A stretch of DNA of 64,000 bases from Coprousia sp963931435 (GTDB lineage: Bacteria; Actinomycetota; Coriobacteriia; Coriobacteriales; Coriobacteriaceae), in NCBI GenBank assembly GCA_963931435.1, contig OZ007012.1:1364001-1428000 (forward strand). Reading direction: 5' to 3'. The position numbers were made by a program, and so were the translations under genes. The notes under the pieces are model-generated. The model searched no databases, had not been told where the DNA came from, and saw only the letters and a program-made list of their open reading frames with translations. Shown here piece after piece: positions 26,928 through 34,348 of the stretch. The first letter of the stretch is position 1. Each line of letters opens with the position of its first letter.

Positions 26928-27347
26928 GTGCGCCCCGCGCTTGCCCATCCCGTCACCCGGCAGTCTGCCCGGCAGTTCATGAAGTTCGCCGCCGTCGGCC
27001 TCGTCTCGTTCGCGGTGGACTGGGCGCTTCTGGTTCTCATGGTGGAGGTCTGGGGCGTCAACTACCTGCTGGGCACCACCATCTCGTTCATAGCCTCCAT
27101 CGCGCTCAACTACGCCCTGAGCATGCGCTACGTATTCGACCACCGCGACGACATCAGCCGCAAGCGCGAGTTCACCGTGTTCGCCATCCTCTCCGCCATC
27201 GGGCTGGGCCTCACCGACCTGGTCATGTTCGTGGGCGTCGCCGTGCTCAACATCGCCTACGTGGCCATGAAGGTCATCGCCACGTTCTGCGTCACCTGGT
27301 ACAACTTCTTCAGCCGCAAGCGCTTCCTCGCTGGCCCCGCGAAATAG
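26928..27347 (+). CDS. GtrA family membrane protein (copy 2), GTG start
   Basis: 139-residue paralogue of the preceding GtrA (shared FMKFAAVGLVSFAVDWALL, SIALNYALSMRYVF, VTWYNFFSRKRFL pattern), four predicted helices. The GTG at 26928 is preceded by AAGGAGAG at about nine bases, and no ATG nearby gives a full first helix. A TATAGT -10 lies at 26841-26846. Tandem GtrA paralogues may act as separate flippase partners for different glycosyltransferases; this is inference. Confidence 0.88.
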   Translation: MRPALAHPVTRQSARQFMKFAAVGLVSFAVDWALLVLMVEVWGVNYLLGTTISFIASIALNYALSMRYVFDHRDDISRKREFTVFAILSAIGLGLTDLVMFVGVAVLNIAYVAMKVIATFCVTWYNFFSRKRFLAGPAK

Positions 27348-27366
27348 CGCCCGGGCGCGCCATAGG

Positions 27367-27408
27367 GAGACGGTCCCGACCCGATGTCTCTCGGGTCGGG
27401 ACCGTCTC
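27367..27408. repeat. 18-bp perfect inverted repeat between convergent genes
   Basis: Arms 27367-27384 and 27391-27408 (GAGACGGTCCCGACCCGA and its complement) with a six-base loop TGTCTC. It lies between the second gtrA and the DUF4430 lipoprotein gene, both of which end toward it. Probably a bidirectional terminator, although neither side has a U-tract. Confidence 0.6.
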
Positions 27409-27433
27409 ATCCTGCGGCAGTTGTGTCCGTGTA

Positions 27434-27892
27434 TCAGAACTCCGTCACATAGGTCCAGGTGACGACGTCGCCGTCGGCGAGCACGTGGTCGCCGGCGCTG
27501 TCGCTCGGCGACTCGCCGTTGACCTCGTACATCCAGCCGCTCATGTCGCCGTGGTCGCGCTCAGCGAGCCCGCCGATGCCCGAAACGTAGGAGCCATAGG
27601 CCGAGTCGGTTATGTTCACCGAGATGTCCTCCTGCTCGGCGAGCGCGTTCAGGGCGTCGAGCACCGTCGCGCCCTCCTCGAGGCCGATCTCCTCGTCATA
27701 GCTCACCGGGCTGTCCACCGAGGTGGAGTCGATCACGACCTCGACTTTGAGCGCCGCCTCGGGCTCGGATGCAGCCGATCCCTGGGCCTGGCCGGTGCTG
27801 CAGGCGGGCAGCGCCACCAGGCTCACGGCGAGCACGGCGGCCGCGAGCGCGCGCAACGCCGTCTTGGGCAGGAAACGATGCGAATTGGACAT
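27434..27892 (-). CDS. DUF4430-domain lipoprotein, probable cobalamin-binding surface protein
   Basis: 152-residue exported lipoprotein: basic N-region, hydrophobic AALAAAVLAVSLVALPACS with a lipobox (LPAC) near residue 31, then a short Ser/Ala/Glu linker and a DUF4430 domain (about residues 55-150; LEEGATVLDALNAL, SYVSGIGGL, SGWMYEVNGE, LADGDVVTWTYV). DUF4430 is related to the C-terminal domain of transcobalamin and intrinsic factor. A cobalamin riboswitch lies directly upstream, supporting B12 capture. The ATG at 27892 has GGAGGAAGGGG upstream. No B12 ABC transporter is adjacent, so it may feed one encoded elsewhere. Confidence 0.85.
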   Translation of the reverse strand: MSNSHRFLPKTALRALAAAVLAVSLVALPACSTGQAQGSAASEPEAALKVEVVIDSTSVDSPVSYDEEIGLEEGATVLDALNALAEQEDISVNITDSAYGSYVSGIGGLAERDHGDMSGWMYEVNGESPSDSAGDHVLADGDVVTWTYVTEF

Positions 27893-27904
27893 GGGAATCC
27901 CCTT

Positions 27905-28115
27905 CCTCCAGGGTCCTGCGCGGCACCTGTTGCCGCGCACGTCGATGGGAGGCGATCCGGCTTCCTGGTCGCGCGGGCCCCGCGCCGTCCGATCTACGGC
28001 GCCTCGAGGGGCGAACGCTCAGGTCACGGTTACTGGCATAGCCGGGGATTCGCACCCCGTTCCCCTGGACGCGCCGCGCGCGCCCGCACGTCTCCGTACC
28101 ACCATCGGGACCAAT
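27905..28115 (-). promoter_or_regulatory. Cobalamin riboswitch
   Basis: On the minus strand: GGTGCGAATCC (28056-28046), then CCAGTAACCGTGACC (28036-28022), and the B12-box-like GACCAGGAAGCCGGATCGCC (27970-27951), in the order and spacing of cobalamin aptamers. After it comes a 9-bp hairpin (TGCGCGGCA, loop ACAGG) about 15 bases before the ribosome site, suitable as the regulatory P13 kissing hairpin controlling translation. It precedes the DUF4430 lipoprotein. Boundaries approximate. Confidence 0.8.
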
Positions 28116-28164
28116 GACGGGGACCATGCTACCATATCGCGCCCCGCCGACCGCGCGCGGGCGC

Positions 28165-28917
28165 TCAAGGAAGATAGACGGCGCCCGAGCGGACGATGGC
28201 CTCGCGCACGAGCGCGTCCATGGCGTCGAGCACCGCAGGCGGCATGGCGCGGTGGCGCTTGAGCACCGAGAGCTCGGTGCAAGCCAGGATGACGCGGTCG
28301 CAGCCCGCCTGCTCGAACTCCTCCATCACCCGGTCGAACAGCTCAAGGCGCGGCGGGCGGCCCGCCTTCACGTCCTCGTAGATGAGCGCCATGACGTCGC
28401 GCTGGCGCGGCGCGCTCGGCACCACGGCCTCGGCGCCCGCATCGGCGCAGGCGCGGGCGTACACGCCCGAGGAGACGGTGCCGTCCGTCCCCATGATCCC
28501 GATCCGGCGCACGGGACGCTCGAGCAGCCGTGCGCTCTTTACGGGATCGAACCCACCGCGGCCCGCCACGGCTCCCGCGACGGCGTAGCGCACCGCCTCG
28601 CGTGGCATGTGGATGATCGGCACGCGCGTCGTCGCCTGGATGTCATCGAAGAAGAAGTGCGAGGTGTTGCAGGGGATGGCGATGTGCGCGCAGCCCCAGG
28701 CCTCGAGCGCACGGGTGCACGCCGCCATCTTGGCCAGCAGGCCCGCGCTCTCGCCCGTGGCGATAGCACGGGTGCGGTCGGGCATCGAGGCGACCGAGAG
28801 GATCGCCATGTCGAGATGCTCCTGGTCGCGCTCCGCGCGGGTGTGCTCGATCATCTGCTCGTAGAAGTACGCGGTGGCCTCGGGGCCCATGCCGCCTATC
28901 ACGCCCAGCTTCTCCAA
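28165..28917 (-). CDS. Aspartate/glutamate racemase family protein (TTG start)
   Basis: 250-residue cofactor-independent racemase. LGVIGGMGPEATAYFYEQM opens the protein; the two catalytic Cys are in AIPCNTSHFFFDD (about residue 80) and ILACTELSVL (about residue 195). No ATG gives the full first strand; the TTG at 28917 has GGGAGG four bases upstream and is the likely start. It follows the ATP-grasp ligase gene by 44 bases on the same strand. Together they look like a module making D-Asp and joining it to a peptidoglycan precursor. Confidence 0.87.
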   Translation of the reverse strand: MEKLGVIGGMGPEATAYFYEQMIEHTRAERDQEHLDMAILSVASMPDRTRAIATGESAGLLAKMAACTRALEAWGCAHIAIPCNTSHFFFDDIQATTRVPIIHMPREAVRYAVAGAVAGRGGFDPVKSARLLERPVRRIGIMGTDGTVSSGVYARACADAGAEAVVPSAPRQRDVMALIYEDVKAGRPPRLELFDRVMEEFEQAGCDRVILACTELSVLKRHRAMPPAVLDAMDALVREAIVRSGAVYLP

Positions 28918-28961
28918 GATGCCTCCCCTCGCCGCCTGCCTCGGATGCCGCCTCGCCGGTC

Positions 28962-30209
28962 CTAGCGATAGTAGCGCTTGTACAGCCCGAAGTGCTGCAA
29001 GTGCGTGTGGACCATGCGCAGCCAGCGGTTGAACGTGAAATCGCCCTTCATGAAGATGGGGTTCACCCACTTGCCGGCGCGCACGAGCTCGGCGGCCCTG
29101 GCGCGCAGGGAGGGATCGGTCACGTAGCGGCGGATGATCGCGCGCGGCACCACGCACCACAGATACTCGTCGCGCGCGAACTCGATATCGTGCTCGAACG
29201 GGCGGTCGTAGACGTACTCCTCCACCACGTAGCGCGCCACGTTGAACCCCGAGGCGGTCACGTAGTAGTTGCTGCGCCCCTGGCGCGTGTTGAAATCGAA
29301 GAACTTGAACGAGCCGTCCCGCTCGTCGTACTTCACGTCGAAGTTGGAAAACCCGACGAAGTGCAGGTCCTCCAAAAGGCCGCGCACGCGACGGCAGAGA
29401 TCGTCGTTCACCTCGGTGATGATGGCCGCGTGGTTGCCCACCGCATGCGGCTCGTGCTCCTCCAGGAGCACGTGCCCCAGGCACATCATGCGCACCTTGC
29501 CCGTGCGGTCGGAATAGCTCGTGAGCACGCGCATGTACTCGTCGTTGCCCGGCACGCGGTCCTGGATGATGAGGTCGTCGGTGTAGCCCGAGGCGTAGAC
29601 GTCGCGGATCACGCGCTCGAGCTCGGCGCGGTCGGCGATGGTATAGGCCTTCTTCTGCGTGGCGAAGGGATGCTCCCAGTACATGATGCCGTCGGAGGGC
29701 TTGAGGATCATCGGGAAGGGAAAGTCGATCGCATCGAGGGCGGCGAGCGGCGCGCCCGCGGGCTCGAGCATGGCGCGCGTGAAGGTGAAGGTGTGCGGAT
29801 AGGGCACGCCGTGCTTCTCGCACAGGGCGTAGAACACCTCCTTGCGCTGCGCTTGGTCCATGAGCTCGAACGGCGCGTACGGCGCGATGATGTTGCCCTC
29901 GAGCTCGCCGGCGTCGCGCGCCTGGGCAATCAGGGCCACGTAGCCGTCGCCGCAGCCCATGAGCACGATCTTCTTGTCGGCATGCTCGCGCGCGAAGGCG
30001 TTCACCTTCTCCAGGAACACCGGGCGGGTGTCGATGGCGGGATCGGGGTGGTAGTCGATCATGCGACTGCGGTAGGCCGGTCCGGTCCGGTACTTGCCGA
30101 AGCACGTGGTCTTGACGCGGTACTGCTCCCAGAACGCGCGCGCGACCGAGTACACGTTGATGTCGCCGCCCAGAAGCACCGGGATGAACTCCCGCTCCAC
30201 AAACTGCAT
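28962..30209 (-). CDS. ATP-grasp carboxylate-amine ligase, probable D-aspartate ligase
   Basis: 415-residue ATP-grasp enzyme resembling D-aspartate ligase (Asl of Enterococcus), which adds D-Asp to the diamino acid of UDP-MurNAc-pentapeptide or lipid-linked precursor. Visible: VLLGGDINVYSVARAF at the N-terminus, IVLMGCGDGYV, the ATP-binding PMILKPSDGIMYW, LLEEHEPHAVGNHAA, and the metal-binding FKFFDFNTRQGRSNYY. The ATG at 30209 with GAAGAGGG upstream is preferred to one 16 codons earlier. The adjacent aspartate racemase supports the D-Asp substrate. Likely sugar-carboxylate or other amine ligase activity cannot be excluded. Confidence 0.8.
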   Translation of the reverse strand: MQFVEREFIPVLLGGDINVYSVARAFWEQYRVKTTCFGKYRTGPAYRSRMIDYHPDPAIDTRPVFLEKVNAFAREHADKKIVLMGCGDGYVALIAQARDAGELEGNIIAPYAPFELMDQAQRKEVFYALCEKHGVPYPHTFTFTRAMLEPAGAPLAALDAIDFPFPMILKPSDGIMYWEHPFATQKKAYTIADRAELERVIRDVYASGYTDDLIIQDRVPGNDEYMRVLTSYSDRTGKVRMMCLGHVLLEEHEPHAVGNHAAIITEVNDDLCRRVRGLLEDLHFVGFSNFDVKYDERDGSFKFFDFNTRQGRSNYYVTASGFNVARYVVEEYVYDRPFEHDIEFARDEYLWCVVPRAIIRRYVTDPSLRARAAELVRAGKWVNPIFMKGDFTFNRWLRMVHTHLQHFGLYKRYYR

Positions 30210-30534
30210 GGCTGCCCTCTTCCCTACCGGACGATCCGCCGGAATAACGTCGTTCACGCCTTTGGGTAGTATAGCGGCAAACCCGATGCACCATTAAAGT
30301 ACGACACCTCCGACGCCTGCCGGGCCGCTTCCCGGCGCCCGAAGCTACCGGATGATTAACCTTAGACTTGAACTTGAAACTCCATCGTTTCTTAACGACT
30401 CATTAAACGCGCAGGTAGCGGGCCATCCTAAACCTTCAACTTGAGCCTTAAGGATTCTATAGGGGGTTATTACTTGTTCAGCGGGTGCTAGAATCGGTTT
30501 CGCATGGTAGGCAGACTGAATATCGAGGTCATAG
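30210..30534. other. Intergenic region, comparatively AT-rich, divergent promoters
   Basis: Minus strand: TATACT (30273-30268) would drive the ligase-racemase pair. Plus strand: TGC plus TAGAAT (30486-30494) would drive the secreted protein at 30535. Between them lie two related A/T-rich stretches (CTTGAACTTGAAAC at about 30368 and CTTCAACTTGAGCCTT at about 30437). No ORF is credible. Confidence 0.45.
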
Positions 30535-31677
30535 ATGCGCTACTCACAGCATTCGATCGTCCGCGTCATCGCGAGCAGGCCGGCACGCGCCCTCACGTGC
30601 GCCGCCCTCGCTGTCGCTTTCGCGGCGACCCCGGTCATCTCCCCCGTCGCGGCCTACGCCGTGTCCGCCGAGACCCAGGCCGAGATCAACGAGGCGGCCG
30701 AGCAGGTCGATCAGTACGCCGCCGCCTACAACGAGGCGGTCGAAAAGCTCGACGAGCTCCAGAAGCAGATCGAGGACAACACCGCCCGCATCGAGGAGAT
30801 CGAGGCGGAGCTTCCCGAGATGCAGCAGCGCGCGAGCGACGCCATGCGCGAGATGTACAAGTACCGCACGGGCACCAACCCGCTCGCCAACCTCGTGCTC
30901 AAGTCCGAGAGCCTGAGCGACTTCATCACCACCTGCGTGTACATGGAGGAGGTCCAGTCGGCCAACCTCGACGCCATCGACGGCCTCACCGCCGCGCAGC
31001 AGGAGCTCGAGCAGAAGAAGGCCGAGCTCGACGACGCCAATGCGCAGCTGGAGGACGAGAAGGAGAAGGCCGAGGAGGCCCTCAAGGCGGCCCAGCAGGC
31101 CCGCTCCGAGGCCCAGGCCAAGGCCGAGGCGGAGGCAGCCGCCGAGCTCGCCGCGCTCCAGGCCGAGTCCGAGGCCGAGCAGACCGCCCCCGGCACGGGC
31201 TCCGGCGTCTCGGGCGACAACCCCTACGGCACCGCCACCCCGGGAGACACCGTCGACACGTCCGTCTCGGCAGGCGGCGTGAACTGGAACGTCACCTATG
31301 ACGAGTTCGTCAACGAGTGGGGCACGCGCATCGACAACTACCTCGCCGGCTCCCCCATGGCGGGCACCGGTCGCATCTTCGCCGACGCCGCCTGGAACAG
31401 CGGCACCGATCCGCGCTGGTCTCCCGCCATCGCCTGCATCGAGAGCACGAAGGGCCTCTACGTCCCCTATGGCAACAGCCACAACGCCTGGGGCTGGACG
31501 TCCGTCAACGGCGGCTTCCGCACCTTCAGCAGCTGGGAGGAGGGCATCCGCGCGCACGTCCCCTATCTCATCCAGGTTTACGGCCCGACGCTCACCGTCG
31601 CCGCCGCGCAGAAGTACTGCCCGCCCAACTGGCAGAGCTGGTACAACAAGGTCGCAAGCGAGATGAACCGCATCTAG
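30535..31677 (+). CDS. Secreted coiled-coil cell-wall protein with lysozyme-like C-terminal domain
   Basis: 380 residues. Signal peptide residues 1-42 (LTCAALAVAFAATPVIS, cleavage probably after VAAYA). Coiled coil about 45-215, PcsB/CwlO-like (EAAEQVDQYAAAYNEAVEKL). A Gly/Thr/Ser linker (220-245) leads to a C-terminal domain (245-380) with YLAGSPMAGTGRIFADAAW, the probable catalytic Glu in IACIESTKGLY, and NSHNAWGW, as in glucosaminidase/lytic-transglycosylase-like folds. Likely a cell-division or wall-remodelling hydrolase. Start at 30535 with GAGG eight bases upstream. A strong terminator follows. Confidence 0.85.
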   Translation: MRYSQHSIVRVIASRPARALTCAALAVAFAATPVISPVAAYAVSAETQAEINEAAEQVDQYAAAYNEAVEKLDELQKQIEDNTARIEEIEAELPEMQQRASDAMREMYKYRTGTNPLANLVLKSESLSDFITTCVYMEEVQSANLDAIDGLTAAQQELEQKKAELDDANAQLEDEKEKAEEALKAAQQARSEAQAKAEAEAAAELAALQAESEAEQTAPGTGSGVSGDNPYGTATPGDTVDTSVSAGGVNWNVTYDEFVNEWGTRIDNYLAGSPMAGTGRIFADAAWNSGTDPRWSPAIACIESTKGLYVPYGNSHNAWGWTSVNGGFRTFSSWEEGIRAHVPYLIQVYGPTLTVAAAQKYCPPNWQSWYNKVASEMNRI

Positions 31678-31704
31678 CGTCTGTCGACGCACGGGAATCA
31701 CACG

Positions 31705-31731
31705 AAAGCCACCCTCCGGGGTGGCTTTTTT
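31705..31731 (+). terminator. Rho-independent terminator
   Basis: AAAGCCACCC (31705-31714), loop TCCG, GGGTGGCTTT (31719-31728), followed by TTT: 27 bases after the secreted protein's stop. Confidence 0.9.
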
Positions 31732-31821
31732 AGGCGCGTCTCTTTCGAGCACGCCTCTATTCCATTCCAGTACCCCCCGATGCTTTTGTCTAGCGCCCCA
31801 ACGCTTCCCGCTCTTTCGGAA

Positions 31822-31980
31822 GGTACAGAAACCCGAGTAGGGAACAGTTTAGTGCGCTAGAAGCTCGAAAACGAGCCGATTCCGCATTTTAAGTCGAAAG
31901 ACCACCATCATCTAGCAGGTGTTTTTCAAGCTGCGCACTAAACTGTTCCCTAAACTGTTCCCTACTCGGTGTTTTGTACC
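31822..31980. repeat. Inverted-repeat element with a duplicated 12-mer (MITE-like)
   Basis: Left arm 31822-31857 and right arm 31933-31980 are inverted repeats over about 36 bases (core GAGTAGGGAACAGTTTAG). The right arm carries an extra tandem 12-mer copy (GGAACAGTTTAG on the minus strand). A small internal hairpin GCTCG-AAAA-CGAGC lies near 31863. It sits alone in a 500-base gap. A minus-strand ORF covering it (31912-32220) reads low-complexity and overlaps the next gene, so it is not treated as coding. Confidence 0.65.
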
Positions 31981-32177
31981 AGAGGCCAAGTGAAGCGCAA
32001 CCGCCCGATGGAACAAGGACCGAGCAAGGGTGCTGATGCCCAGCCCGAAATCAGCACCGAGAGCGTTCTGCCCTCCGCGCCGACGCGCTGGAGGCGGAGC
32101 AATCGGCTTGCAAGGGTCCGGGGACCATGCCCGAGGGCCTGATCGGCAAGGTGGCGTGCTACAGTGGGCCGGCCTGG

Positions 32178-33134
32178 TTAGTGGACCTTGATGGCGCCGC
32201 GATCGCAGCGATTCCCCCACGAGTCGATGAGCTCGTTGTCGCGGTAGACGCAGACGATCTCGCAGTGGTTGGCGCAGTGGCCGCAGACCACCTCGCGCGT
32301 GCGGAAGTCGAAGTCGTCGATGTCGAAGCGGAAGGGCTGCTCGCGCATCCGGGGCGCGTCGGCTGCCAGCAGCGCCGCGCCGAAGCAGCCCATCAGGTGC
32401 CCGTCCGGATCCACGATGACCTTCTTGCCGAGCGCCTTCTCGAACGCGTCCACCACGCCCACGTTCTTGGAGACGCCGCCCTGGAACACCACCGGGCTCT
32501 CGATCTTCTTGCCCTTGCCCACGTTGTTGAGGTAGTTGGTGGCCACGGCGCGGCAGAGCCCCGCGATGACGTCCTTCTTCTCGTAGCCAACCTGCAGCTT
32601 GTGCACGAGGTCGCTCTCAGCGAAGACCGTGCAGCGCGCGGCGATGTTTGCCGGCTTGTCACTCGTGAGCGCGATCTCGCCGAACTCCTCCACCTCGACG
32701 CCCAGGCGGTGCGCCTGGCTCGAGAGGAAGGAGCCCGTACCCGCCGCGCACAGCGTGTTCATGGCGTAGTCGACGGCGATGCCGTTCTCGATGCAGATGA
32801 TCTTCGAGTCCTGTCCGCCGATCTCGAGGATCGTGCGCACGTCCGGATGCAGGAAGGTGGTGCCCACGGCATGCGCGGTGATCTCGTTCTTCACCACCTG
32901 CGCGTCGAGCATCGCACCCACGAGGCGCCGCGCCGAGCCGGTGGTGCCGATGGACATGACCTCCACCTCGTCGAGGTCGATCTGGCCGCGCAGGTCGTCC
33001 ACCACGCGCCTCACCGCGCCAGCCGGGTCGCCCTCGGTCCACAGGTAGCTGCGCGCGATGATCTTCCTGTCCTCGTCGATCACCACGCCCTTGGTGGAGA
33101 TGGAGCCGGTGTCGATTCCCAGATATGCCTTCAT
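32178..33134 (-). CDS. Acyl-CoA dehydratase activase (BadF/HgdC-type ATPase)
   Basis: 318-residue ASKHA-fold, 4Fe-4S activator that injects an electron into a 2-hydroxyacyl-CoA dehydratase by ATP hydrolysis. LGIDTGSISTKGVVIDED, IGTTGSARRLVG, ILEIGGQDSKII, NTLCAAGTGSFL and VFQGGVSKNVGVV are the family blocks; the cluster Cys fall in NTLCAAG and AARCTVFAES. The C-terminal extension (VVCGHCANHCEIVCVY, CDRGAIKVH) has extra Cys, seen in activase-related proteins. It overlaps the next upstream gene, forming one operon with the two following dehydratase-like genes. Confidence 0.9.
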   Translation of the reverse strand: MKAYLGIDTGSISTKGVVIDEDRKIIARSYLWTEGDPAGAVRRVVDDLRGQIDLDEVEVMSIGTTGSARRLVGAMLDAQVVKNEITAHAVGTTFLHPDVRTILEIGGQDSKIICIENGIAVDYAMNTLCAAGTGSFLSSQAHRLGVEVEEFGEIALTSDKPANIAARCTVFAESDLVHKLQVGYEKKDVIAGLCRAVATNYLNNVGKGKKIESPVVFQGGVSKNVGVVDAFEKALGKKVIVDPDGHLMGCFGAALLAADAPRMREQPFRFDIDDFDFRTREVVCGHCANHCEIVCVYRDNELIDSWGNRCDRGAIKVH

Positions 33135-34348
33135 GAGCGAACCTTCCTCATCGCGATCATGTCGTAGAACGCCTCGAGGCGGGTGTCGAGGCCCGCATCA
33201 GAGGTCTGCGTGTCGAACGTCAGGAACAGCACGGGCACGCGGTAGTCGCGGCTGATGCGCTGCAGCGGCGGCATGACGTCGATCTCGGGCGTGCAGCCGG
33301 CGCTCTTGATATGCACGATGCCGTCGAAACCCTCCTCGGCGGCGCGCTTGGCCGCGGCGATGTTGAAGCTGGAGGTGGGCCCCATGTCGTGCAGGCTGTA
33401 CTCGGTGATGCCCGCGCGCGTCGCCTCGACGTTGTAGTGCAGGTTGAAGTTGGAGATCGACATGTAGTTATGGAGCTCCACCCCCATGTCGAGCAGCTTC
33501 TGCTCGACGCCCAGGTTGCTCGACGGATCCTGCGCGGTGTAGTACTCGCCCAGAATCGCCACGCGCACCGGGTCGGCGGGCTTGTCGATCGGCAGCGCAT
33601 CGAACGCGTCGACCGCGGCGCGATAGCCGGCCTCGATCTCGGCAAGCGAGGTCGCGGCGTTCATGCTCGCCAAGAAGCTCTTGCGCACCCGCTCGAACGA
33701 GCCGTGCTCGACCTCGAAGCCGGTGTCGGCGAGGAACCTGTCGCGGATCTGGTCGATGTGCTCAACCATCCGATAAGCGGCGTAGAGCCCCTTGACCCCA
33801 TGGGCGACGGAGAGGTTGGGGTTTACGACCTTCTTGCAGTAGGCCACGTAGTCGCGGATCCTGCCCGTGCCCACGTCGGAGAAGTTGAGCATGTCGAAAT
33901 CGCTGTAGCCCATGTCGCGCAGGATCATCTCGGCCAGCTCGCCGTAGTAGTTGAGCCGGCAGAAGCCCGTGACCTGCACGAGCACGTCCGCACCGCGCTC
34001 AAGGGCCTCGACGTAGTCGCCCAGGATGTGCTTGAAGGGCGTGCAGACGTAATCGGTGGAGTTCTCCTCGCCGATCTTGACGGTGCGGCGCGTAGGCGGC
34101 GGCAGCGGGATGAAATCGGCGTCGAGTACCTGCTCCACGAAGTACTTGAACGCCGGCTCGTAGTTGCGGAAATGGAAGAACGCCACCTTGCGGCGGGAAT
34201 GCCGGTCGCGCTTGGGGCGCTTGCCCGTGAAGAAGAGCGGGCGCGGGCGCCCCGGCTGCATCACGATGCGCCCGTGCTCCTCGGTCGCGCGCTTGGGGCG
34301 CCGCGGCTCGCCGGCGCTCTGCTCGGGCTCAGACGTGAGGTCACGCAT
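33131..34348 (-). CDS. 2-hydroxyacyl-CoA dehydratase-like protein, subunit 1
   Basis: 405-residue protein of the acyl-CoA dehydratase (HgdB/DUF2229-type) superfamily. Conserved Cys lie in VQVTGFCRLNYYGE and IKSAGCTPEIDVMP, expected iron-sulfur ligands, and VAILGEYYTAQDPSSN resembles family core strands. About 60 residues at the N-terminus are basic and unconserved. The ATG at 34348 has GGGAGG eight bases upstream and overlaps the preceding gene's stop by 8 bases. The 2-hydroxyacyl-CoA substrate is unknown; family relatives include E. coli YjiM. Confidence 0.82.
   Translation of the reverse strand: MRDLTSEPEQSAGEPRRPKRATEEHGRIVMQPGRPRPLFFTGKRPKRDRHSRRKVAFFHFRNYEPAFKYFVEQVLDADFIPLPPPTRRTVKIGEENSTDYVCTPFKHILGDYVEALERGADVLVQVTGFCRLNYYGELAEMILRDMGYSDFDMLNFSDVGTGRIRDYVAYCKKVVNPNLSVAHGVKGLYAAYRMVEHIDQIRDRFLADTGFEVEHGSFERVRKSFLASMNAATSLAEIEAGYRAAVDAFDALPIDKPADPVRVAILGEYYTAQDPSSNLGVEQKLLDMGVELHNYMSISNFNLHYNVEATRAGITEYSLHDMGPTSSFNIAAAKRAAEEGFDGIVHIKSAGCTPEIDVMPPLQRISRDYRVPVLFLTFDTQTSDAGLDTRLEAFYDMIAMRKVRS

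Noticed and set aside
28165..30294. One 709-codon frame joining the ligase region and the racemase
   Set aside because: The 5' part is out of frame with the ATP-grasp protein, which is clearly coded in another frame; the racemase starts at TTG 28917.
31912..32220. Minus-strand 102-codon ORF over the inverted-repeat element
   Set aside because: Reads Pro/Ser/Arg low-complexity, its end is encoded by the repeat arms, and its start overlaps the activase gene.
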